Assembly: GCA_023447335.1 (NCBI GenBank)
Contig: JAEXOD010000130.1
Coordinates: 1 to 5,614 of the forward strand
Origin: Bacteroidota bacterium
Lineage (GTDB): Bacteria > Bacteroidota > Ignavibacteria > Ignavibacteriales > Melioribacteraceae
DNA: 5,614 nt
Direction: 5' to 3'
Position numbers and translations under genes: made by a program. Under the pieces are notes generated by a model, which searched no databases, had not been told where the DNA came from, and saw nothing but the letters and a program-made list of their open reading frames with translations. Below are positions 1-5,614 of the stretch, in pieces. Within the stretch, counting starts at the first letter, position 1; each line of letters begins with the position of its first letter.

Positions 1-1341
1 GTGCATGAATGGGAAGATGGTAAATATGTTGTAATTTGTAAAGGGGCACCTGAAATTATTCTGCCAGAATGTACAAAATATGCAAGTAAAAAAGGGATTG
101 TCGATTTCAGTGATAATTTCAAAATAAACTTAGATAATAAGGCTACTGAATTTGGTATTAGCGCATTAAGAGTATTAGTAATTGCATATAAATTTATTTC
201 TGAATATAAGGTTGAAAATTTAGAAGACGATTTGATTTTCGGCGGTATGATAGGGATGATTGACCCTCCTCGTCCTGAAGTTAAAGAAGCTATCAAACTT
301 TGTGGATCTGCAGGAATTAAACCGATAATGATTACAGGAGATCACGAAGTTACTGCCGTTGCCGTTGCTAAAGAGTTAGGAATTATGTCGGCAAATGATA
401 AATCAATTTCCGGTATAAAATTAGAGAGTATGTCTGAAGAAGAATTTGAAAAAATAGTTGATAATACTGTTGTTTATGCGCGTATTTCACCGACTCATAA
501 ATTAAAAATAGTAAACTCTTTGATGAAAAGAGGCAATATTGTTGCAATGACCGGAGACGGTGTTAATGATGCCCCTGCATTAAAAAAAGCAGATATCGGG
601 GTTGCTATGGGGATAAAAGGGACTGAAGTAAGTAGAGAAGCGGCAGATATGATTTTAACAGATGATAATTTTGCTTCTATTGTTGCAGCAGTTGAAGAAG
701 GTCGAGGTATATTTCAAAATATTAAGAAATATTTAGTTTACTTATTAGGGGGTAATTTAGGTACTGTACTTGCTTTAATAATCTCTTTAATTGCAAGTTT
801 GCCTATTCCTTTACAAGCTGTGCAAATTTTGTTTATTAATTTTTTAATGGACGGTCTTATAGCTATTTCTTTAGGAGTTGAACCCGCTGAAAAGGGATTA
901 ATGCACAGAAAACCAAGAAACGTAAAAGAAGGTATAATTGATAAAAGAACTTTTACTTTTATTGCTGTTGCCGGTTTAGTTATTGGTCTGGTTACAATCG
1001 GCTCATTTGCTTACGCTATTAATTCCGGTTGCGGATATCAAAAAGCTGAAACTATATTTTTTATTACGTTAATTTTTGCAAGAATATTCAACGGTATAAC
1101 TTGTCGTTCTTTAGAAGATAGCAGTTTATTGATTAATCCGCTAAAAAATGTACCATTAATGTTAAGTATTTTAGTTTCTATAATCTTTACTTTTATGGTT
1201 ATTTATGTTCCGATTTTACAGAAAGCATTTAGAAATGACTATATTGAACCAACAGTATGGTTGTGGTCTTTTGCAGCTTCATCTATTGTCTTATTTGTAA
1301 TCGAAATGTATAAATTAGTTTTGCGAATGATTAATAAATAA
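1..1341 (+). CDS. Type II cation-transporting P-type ATPase (Ca2+/Mn2+ pump-like), C-terminal half, 5'-truncated by window edge
   Basis: This is the C-terminal 446 residues of an inner-membrane ATP-driven cation pump. The nucleotide-binding motif KGAPE is at residues 14-18, the DPPR motif at 88-91, TGDH at 112-115, and the P-domain hinge TGDGVND at 184-190 followed by APAL and the Mg-coordinating loop. About six hydrophobic segments follow (roughly 241-265, 271-293, 319-340, 352-368, 383-402, 420-440), matching M5-M10 of the Cation_ATPase_C region. Actuator domain, M1-M4 and the phosphorylated DKTGT Asp lie upstream of the window, probably 400-500 residues. The GTG at position 1 is therefore an internal Val codon, not a start. 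M6 reads NFLMDG (N280, M283, D284), resembling the NILMDG of PMR1/SPCA and NLIMD of PMCA pumps rather than the NLVTDG of SERCA. The SERCA M5 Glu position is Thr (T255). By family knowledge this suggests a single-site Ca2+ or Mn2+ exporter. The substrate is inferred, the fold is near certain. The gene is convergent with the minus-strand operon. Confidence 0.95.
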   Translation: MHEWEDGKYVVICKGAPEIILPECTKYASKKGIVDFSDNFKINLDNKATEFGISALRVLVIAYKFISEYKVENLEDDLIFGGMIGMIDPPRPEVKEAIKLCGSAGIKPIMITGDHEVTAVAVAKELGIMSANDKSISGIKLESMSEEEFEKIVDNTVVYARISPTHKLKIVNSLMKRGNIVAMTGDGVNDAPALKKADIGVAMGIKGTEVSREAADMILTDDNFASIVAAVEEGRGIFQNIKKYLVYLLGGNLGTVLALIISLIASLPIPLQAVQILFINFLMDGLIAISLGVEPAEKGLMHRKPRNVKEGIIDKRTFTFIAVAGLVIGLVTIGSFAYAINSGCGYQKAETIFFITLIFARIFNGITCRSLEDSSLLINPLKNVPLMLSILVSIIFTFMVIYVPILQKAFRNDYIEPTVWLWSFAASSIVLFVIEMYKLVLRMINK

Positions 1342-1347
1342 AATCCT

Positions 1348-1501
1348 TTTTGCAAAATTATTAATAAAATGATATTGTCGGGAAAACTTTTTACTATAAA
1401 AAATAAATTTATTGCTTAGCTAATTAACTAGAATTCCACCCCCTCTGTTTAACGGAATACTGATTAACAGAGGGGAATAGAAGTTATTTTGCAAAATTAT
1501 T
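1348..1501. repeat. 15-bp direct repeat flanking the intergenic hairpin
   Basis: The sequence TTTTGCAAAATTATT occurs exactly at 1348-1362 and again at 1487-1501, both in the 189-bp gap between the convergent genes. Each copy contains the 10-bp palindrome TTTTGCAAAA. The copies begin just after the ATPase stop codon and end shortly before the stop codon of the minus-strand gene. The span between them contains the hairpin at 1440-1475. Low sequence complexity lowers the significance, so this may be chance, a trace of local duplication, or binding sites for a protein. No function is assigned. Confidence 0.5.
1440..1475. terminator. Hairpin between convergent genes, probable bidirectional transcription terminator
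   Basis: Arms 1440-1449 (CCCCTCTGTT) and 1466-1475 (AACAGAGGGG) pair perfectly over 10 bp around a 16-nt loop. The pairing can be extended by two A-T pairs if one T (1450) is bulged out. It lies 98 bp after the stop of the plus-strand ATPase gene and 55 bp after the stop of the minus-strand peptidase gene, where a shared terminator would be expected. Neither strand has a clean U-tract directly after the stem: the plus side continues AATAGAAGTTATTTT and the minus side GGTGGAATTC. It is therefore not a textbook intrinsic terminator and might instead protect mRNA 3' ends. Confidence 0.6.
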
Positions 1502-1530
1502 TATGTAGATAGCATTAATATATAACTAAA

Positions 1531-3924
1531 TTATTTTATTAACAATGCTTTAATAGTTTTAGATGTTGTATAATTTGTTTGACTATCTTGAAAAACGAAA
1601 TTTATAAATAAATGTCCGCTTGGGTAGCCATCCATATTAATTTGCTCAGTATAATTCCCGATTTGTACAAAATCCTCTTTAACAACTTTAATCAATTCAC
1701 CTAATTCATTAAAAATTTGAATTCTCAAGTTCCCCGATGTAGGAATTGTATAATTTATAACAGTTGAAGGATTAAAAGGATTTGGATAGTTTTGACTTAT
1801 CTCGAAGCTCGTGCTTATATTAAAATCATCTTCTACGGATACTTGAATAGAATCTTTATAAACCCAGCGTACGGCATCAAAAACAATCTGAACACCTGAA
1901 GTATCAGTAGCATCACCCAAACGTAAATAACCCGTATTTCCGGCATTAAACGGAAATACGCCTAAACTAACCCAGTTGCTGGTATGTGCAGATTGATTTA
2001 AATAAACAACTTTTAGACCTTCATTAGTATAAACCTTGTATATTGCATTTTTGGCAGTACTATACGGTATATATACTTGCACATCATACATCCCGGATTT
2101 TGGTAAGTTTGGTTTCCATGTTGCGTATGCTTTATCAGTGTAAATTGAGTTATTTGAGCTAACATACCAAAAATGATCCTTAAATCCGCCGGATTTTCTA
2201 TCATACCAATTAAGCATTGATGACGGGGGATTATTAAACATATAAAAACCATTAAAATAATTTACGTCATCTATTAAAGTATCAGAAATTACGGGGATAA
2301 AGTTATATTTAGTTTTTATACACCAATAAACTTGATTTAAATTATTGTATCCGTTATTATACCCGGGCCAATCATATTTAGCATTTTGTCCGTCGTAACT
2401 AGGATATCCCGGAGTATTTTTATTACCATAAGGGTCGTTTACTATTAAAGTATGTGGTTCAGTTCCTAATCCGTGTGCAAGTACAAGATGCCCGGCTGAA
2501 GTTAACCCGACACACATTGTGTAAGGATATCCGTTTGTTATTTCGGTTGAGGCTTCAGAATGGGGGGGAGCTTCAGTTTGAGTTGCCGCAACACCATGAT
2601 AACGATAATAATCAGCCATCTTACTGTATGGGCTTCCGGATGACCACATAAAACCAAATCCACCTTTAGTTGCATTCCCTCCCGCATCGGTTGCAGTAAA
2701 ATTATAATCAATTTGTCTATAATTATATCTTTCACACACATATCTACCATAATTATTAATGTGTGAATAAGGAGATGAGCAGCTTGCAGCCCAATGCGGT
2801 AAAATTTTATAATGTGCCAGTAACATTATTGCTGCGGTTGGGGCACACGAAGAATGCCCGTTGTGCCAGTCAGGCACATCATAAACTTGATGAACATATG
2901 GAATGTTAATAGCTTCAATTGTATTCGGAGTATCAAATTCTTTAAAATCATTCTCCAAATCTTCATTATATACTTTCATTTCATCAATAACATTTAGTTT
3001 ATCATCAACAAAATTTGCTGTAAAAATAACATTACTATTACTTGTACAATATACAATTTTGGAATCATCAAAATTGTAAGAAGGGTCAATCTCAATTACA
3101 TTCGGACTACCGGTTAATTTATTTTTCATTCCTGATTTGCAATCGTATTCTTCAATTTCAGTGTTAATTACTTCGTTTTCTAGAACCTGTTTTGTGTAAT
3201 AAATAATCTTATCTGTATTGTTTGCCCAAGTTGGGGAGAATCCGACTCCGATATTTTTAGTTGATTTTAGGTTGATATCGTATATTAATATTTCACCGTT
3301 AAGTGCTTGATATAGTAAGAAGTTATCAGAATTACTAAAAATAGGATTGAAAAAACCTCTGTTCCCGGTGGATATTTTCTCTCTAAAGTTACTTGTAGTA
3401 TTTAATAACCAAATTTGATCTTCAATATCATTAAAAGTTATGTAATTATTGTCGTTTGAAAGTCTTGTAATATTTGAATAACTTCCTAAATTAAGAGAAT
3501 AATCCTTACCGTTACTTAAATATACTTTTATTTCCTTGCCGAGACTAAAACAGTATGAACCTAAATTGTTAATGTGAACCTGTCCGCATTGATCTTTTGG
3601 TTCGCTCAATTTCATGCTTTTATTATTTGTGAGATTGAACAAATAAGGGGTTTGTTTACCATTCTCATCAATAATTTTGAAGCCTAAAAGATTTGATTTT
3701 TCATTTAATGTGTAATATAAGCCGGAGCCCCTACCTTCAGCTAATTTAATTCGGCTATTATTTTCTAGTTTATAAATACATGAATAATTACTGTTTGTAT
3801 ATATTAGGGAGTTTCCATAAGTTTTTGCAGATTTAATATTTGCGTAAGACTCTTGCGAATAAAGTATATGACACATAAAAAACAATATCAATGCTAAAAA
3901 AATAAAAATTCGTGTTCTTTTCAT
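1531..3924 (-). CDS. Secreted C39-like cysteine peptidase with beta-propeller, golvesin-like domain and T9SS type A sorting tag
   Basis: This is a complete 797-residue extracellular protein. Residues 1-24 are a signal peptide (MKRTR, a hydrophobic run, then probable cleavage near LYSQ-E). Residues about 30-305 form six or seven short beta repeats with FSNSD..LLYQ / ILIYD-type strands, typical of TolB/PD40 propellers. Residues about 338-540 are a C39-like peptidase (Peptidase_C39_2 type): SSCAPTA with nucleophile C360, AGH with probable catalytic H479, VNDPYG with D497, and candidate oxyanion Q346. Residues about 548-690 resemble the golvesin C-terminal domain (strand patterns VQVYIPYS and VFDAVRWV). 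Residues about 706-797 are the T9SS type A sorting domain beginning NYPNPFNPST (712-721). The start is fixed by AAGAGGA five bases from the core to ATG and by an in-frame stop four codons upstream. The gene follows the serine hydrolase by 23 bp, so it is probably the second gene of an operon. Peptide-bond cleavage is inferred from the family; the substrate is unknown. An inactive or transglutaminase-like variant is a less likely alternative. Confidence 0.9.
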   Translation of the reverse strand: MKRTRIFIFLALILFFMCHILYSQESYANIKSAKTYGNSLIYTNSNYSCIYKLENNSRIKLAEGRGSGLYYTLNEKSNLLGFKIIDENGKQTPYLFNLTNNKSMKLSEPKDQCGQVHINNLGSYCFSLGKEIKVYLSNGKDYSLNLGSYSNITRLSNDNNYITFNDIEDQIWLLNTTSNFREKISTGNRGFFNPIFSNSDNFLLYQALNGEILIYDINLKSTKNIGVGFSPTWANNTDKIIYYTKQVLENEVINTEIEEYDCKSGMKNKLTGSPNVIEIDPSYNFDDSKIVYCTSNSNVIFTANFVDDKLNVIDEMKVYNEDLENDFKEFDTPNTIEAINIPYVHQVYDVPDWHNGHSSCAPTAAIMLLAHYKILPHWAASCSSPYSHINNYGRYVCERYNYRQIDYNFTATDAGGNATKGGFGFMWSSGSPYSKMADYYRYHGVAATQTEAPPHSEASTEITNGYPYTMCVGLTSAGHLVLAHGLGTEPHTLIVNDPYGNKNTPGYPSYDGQNAKYDWPGYNNGYNNLNQVYWCIKTKYNFIPVISDTLIDDVNYFNGFYMFNNPPSSMLNWYDRKSGGFKDHFWYVSSNNSIYTDKAYATWKPNLPKSGMYDVQVYIPYSTAKNAIYKVYTNEGLKVVYLNQSAHTSNWVSLGVFPFNAGNTGYLRLGDATDTSGVQIVFDAVRWVYKDSIQVSVEDDFNISTSFEISQNYPNPFNPSTVINYTIPTSGNLRIQIFNELGELIKVVKEDFVQIGNYTEQINMDGYPSGHLFINFVFQDSQTNYTTSKTIKALLIK

Positions 3925-3928
3925 ATAA

Positions 3929-3935
3929 TCCTCTT
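3929..3935 (-). promoter_or_regulatory. Shine-Dalgarno sequence of the C39-like peptidase gene
   Basis: On the minus strand AAGAGGA lies directly upstream of the ATG at 3922-3924, with 4 nt between the motif end and the start codon. It decides the start: the frame upstream is closed by TAA at 3934-3936, which overlaps this motif, and no other start codon fits. It sits inside the 23-bp gap after the serine hydrolase stop, so the second cistron has its own ribosome entry site. A clear Shine-Dalgarno sequence is weakly informative for lineage, since many Bacteroidia lack one. Confidence 0.75.
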
Positions 3936-3947
3936 AAATAATTGTCA

Positions 3948-5614
3948 TTAATTCTTAAAAATTCTATTAAATAAATTGTTAAATAAATCCTTTTTTATCA
4001 CGTCGTCTTCGATGCTTTCCAAAGGAAAAGCCAAATAAATAATCTTTCCCATGCCTACATTGGTAATAGTACCCGCAATATTCTTATGATCATACCAAAA
4101 TAGTGGCTTTGAGTGTTCAAACGGTTTAATTACATCAGGTGTTCTGGTTTTATATATAGATTTATCAGTTCCAAAAAACAATTGATTAGTAATTAAGTTT
4201 AAGTCACTTTGTGGTAAAAGAGTGCTTGAATGTGCGTCATCATTAACATAATAGCAATTAAATAATTGTGAATACAAATTGTTTAAGTATTTTCCTGCTT
4301 CAGGACGACCTAAATACCAACCAAATTCACTGCCGGTAATTATAATATTTCCACCTGAATTTACAAAATCTAATAATCTACCAACAAATGATGAGTCAGT
4401 GAAAGGGGAAAGTGCAGAAGACTCTGCTGAGTATATAATGATATTTGTAAATTTATTGAAATCGGCTTTAGTTAATAATTTTGCGTGGTTAACACTTATG
4501 CATGAAAAACCAAAATTTTCAGGCAAAAAATTAAAATACTCGGCAGTAAGTTTATTGTACTCTTTTTCTTCATTGCTTTCTAAAATACAAGCGTCAATAA
4601 TCAGTACATTAGGTGCTTTATTTAATATTGCGAACTCATCTGAAAACATGCTTTTGTTATTTTGAGTAACATTGAATAATTTACTTTTTATCGGTATATC
4701 TTTATCATAGCCATTGAAACTAAAACTATAACTATTTGAGTTTTTTGGTAAATCAATAGGAGAGCTTTCAAAATTATTAATTGAGTAGATTAAGAAAGTA
4801 TTATCAACCGGTACATATTTGCTTTGATTATCGTAAGTTACGGTTATTTTATTTTCATTAAGATTAAGACTTTCTAAAATAGGTTGAGGGGGAATTTTAT
4901 GTAAATTCATAAAAATGTAATTATGTAAGCTTATTCTCATTTCAGTTAATGAAACCTTATCATCAGGATATACACGATTTGTTAATAGTACAACAAATAA
5001 GTTATTTACCGGATCAATCCAAACTGAAGTTCCCGTATATCCGGTATGACCGAATGTTTTTTTTGAGAAATATGTGCCTGCAGAAGAATTTAAAAATCCG
5101 TTAGTATCCCATCCTAATGCACGGGATGATGTAGAATCATACTGAGTAGTAAAAAGATCAACGGTCTCTTTCTTAAAGATAGTGGTTCCGTTATAAATGC
5201 CTTTGTTCAAAAGCATTTTACAAATAATGGATAAATCACTTGTGGTGGAAAAAAGTCCGGCATTTCCGCTAAGTCCTTTTAAACCGTATGCTAATGGATC
5301 ATGAACTTTTCCTTGAAGTTGAGGAGTTGTAGGAATTATTTTATAATGAATTGAATCCGGAGGGATAAAATAAGTATCTTTTAAATTTAAGGGTTCTAAA
5401 ATTATCTCACTATAATAATCATACATCCTTTTGTCGGTTACAGCTTCAACAATCTTCATAAGTGTAACGAAATTTAAACAGCTATATAAATATTTATCCC
5501 CGGTTTTATATGCTTTTTTTAAACTGAAAATATTATCAATAATTTCAGAAGGGGATTCATCATTTTTAGGGGAATAATAAGCAGGCAAACCACTATTATG
5601 TAGCAGTAAGTTTT
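3948..5614 (-). CDS. Beta-lactamase-family serine hydrolase with C-terminal FnIII-like and amidotransferase-like domains, N-terminus beyond window
   Basis: Residues are numbered from the TTG codon at 5586-5588, which is not the real start: the frame stays open to the edge and encodes NLLLHNSG just before it, completing the family motif LLxHxSGLP. The upstream SxxK nucleophile motif is off-window. Visible are YSCLNF (35-40, the YxN/YSD position), VHDPLA (95-100), GNAGLFSTTSDL (108-119) and HTG (181-183, the KTG equivalent) in FGHTGYTG. This pattern resembles the serine-hydrolase module fused to NagZ-type glycosidases in Bacteroidota, whose relatives are DD-peptidase or esterase-like. Residues about 235-322 look Ig/FnIII-like. 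Residues about 327-546 form a Rossmann-type class-I-amidotransferase-like domain (NVLIIDAC, then NIIIYSAE, GGNIIITGSEFGW, GKIIYLAFPLESI), with no Cys at the usual nucleophile site, so probably non-catalytic. The C-terminus lacks a T9SS tag. It is the upstream gene of the operon with the C39-like peptidase. The substrate is unknown. Confidence 0.9.
   Translation of the reverse strand, partial: NLLLHNSGLPAYYSPKNDESPSEIIDNIFSLKKAYKTGDKYLYSCLNFVTLMKIVEAVTDKRMYDYYSEIILEPLNLKDTYFIPPDSIHYKIIPTTPQLQGKVHDPLAYGLKGLSGNAGLFSTTSDLSIICKMLLNKGIYNGTTIFKKETVDLFTTQYDSTSSRALGWDTNGFLNSSAGTYFSKKTFGHTGYTGTSVWIDPVNNLFVVLLTNRVYPDDKVSLTEMRISLHNYIFMNLHKIPPQPILESLNLNENKITVTYDNQSKYVPVDNTFLIYSINNFESSPIDLPKNSNSYSFSFNGYDKDIPIKSKLFNVTQNNKSMFSDEFAILNKAPNVLIIDACILESNEEKEYNKLTAEYFNFLPENFGFSCISVNHAKLLTKADFNKFTNIIIYSAESSALSPFTDSSFVGRLLDFVNSGGNIIITGSEFGWYLGRPEAGKYLNNLYSQLFNCYYVNDDAHSSTLLPQSDLNLITNQLFFGTDKSIYKTRTPDVIKPFEHSKPLFWYDHKNIAGTITNVGMGKIIYLAFPLESIEDDVIKKDLFNNLFNRIFKN

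Noticed and set aside
1..3. GTG at the first base as the start codon of the ATPase gene
   Set aside because: The frame opens in the middle of the nucleotide-binding domain, with KGAPE only 13 residues later. The family requires an actuator domain, M1-M4 and the DKTGT site upstream, so this is an edge-truncated gene.
1402..1413. 12-bp perfect palindrome AATAAATTTATT as a second terminator
   Set aside because: It is purely A/T with no loop, would form a very weak stem, and is of a kind common by chance in AT-rich intergenic DNA, even though a T-run follows on the minus strand.
2013..2750. Three short open frames (2013-2252 minus, 2454-2651 plus, 2538-2750 minus)
   Set aside because: All fall inside the peptidase gene in other frames or on the opposite strand, overlap its conserved domains, and show no recognisable motif.
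3934..3948. ATG overlapping the hydrolase stop (TAATG) giving a four-codon open frame before the peptidase gene
   Set aside because: It reads Met-Thr-Ile-Ile then TAA, with no ribosome binding site of its own. The real start at 3922-3924 has a good AAGAGGA, so the overlap is probably incidental, although weak translational coupling cannot be excluded.
4279..4665. Open frame of 128 codons on the plus strand
   Set aside because: It lies wholly antisense to the amidotransferase-like part of the hydrolase gene, whose strand pattern is clearly coding. The translated product shows no recognisable domain and is rich in Ser/Asn/Phe as expected for a shadow frame.
5586..5588. TTG as the start codon of the serine hydrolase
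   Set aside because: The frame continues without a stop to the window edge and encodes NLLLHNSG, which together with the following LP forms the conserved LLxHxSGLP motif of the family. Translation must begin beyond the window.

Overview
The window carries three protein-coding genes of a low-G+C bacterium (by eye about one third G+C), probably from the Bacteroidota/Chlorobi/Ignavibacteriota side of the FCB group. The main clue is the C-terminal tag of the middle gene, which contains NYPNPFNPST followed by a beta-rich tail. This is the type A sorting signal of the type IX secretion system (T9SS), and this wording of it is especially common in Ignavibacteriota and close relatives. The placement is inference from a family signature; there is no rRNA or housekeeping marker here.

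Layout. Positions 1-1341 (+) hold the C-terminal half of a type II cation-transporting P-type ATPase (Ca2+/Mn2+-pump-like), cut by the left edge. Positions 1342-1530 are a short convergent intergenic region with a strong hairpin (1440-1475) and a 15-bp direct repeat on either side of it. Positions 1531-3924 (-) hold a complete 797-residue secreted protein: signal peptide, TolB/PD40-like beta-propeller, C39-like cysteine peptidase, golvesin-C-terminal-like domain and T9SS sorting tag. Positions 3948-5614 (-) hold a beta-lactamase-family serine hydrolase (related to the serine-hydrolase module often fused to NagZ-type glycosidases), followed by an Ig/FnIII-like region and a class-I-glutamine-amidotransferase-like Rossmann domain. 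Its N-terminus lies beyond the right edge.

The two minus-strand genes are 23 bp apart, in the order hydrolase then peptidase, with a Shine-Dalgarno sequence in the gap. They are almost certainly one transcript. From memory, FnIII-like, amidotransferase-like and golvesin-like modules often occur together in single extracellular proteins of Bacteroidota annotated as amidases or xanthan lyases. Here the first two sit in one gene and the golvesin-like module in the next. A two-enzyme envelope or extracellular hydrolytic unit acting on peptide or peptidoglycan-type material is a reasonable inference, but the substrate cannot be read from the sequence. The ATPase is convergent to this operon and probably unrelated to it. 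No RNA gene, CRISPR array, insertion sequence or phage gene was seen.
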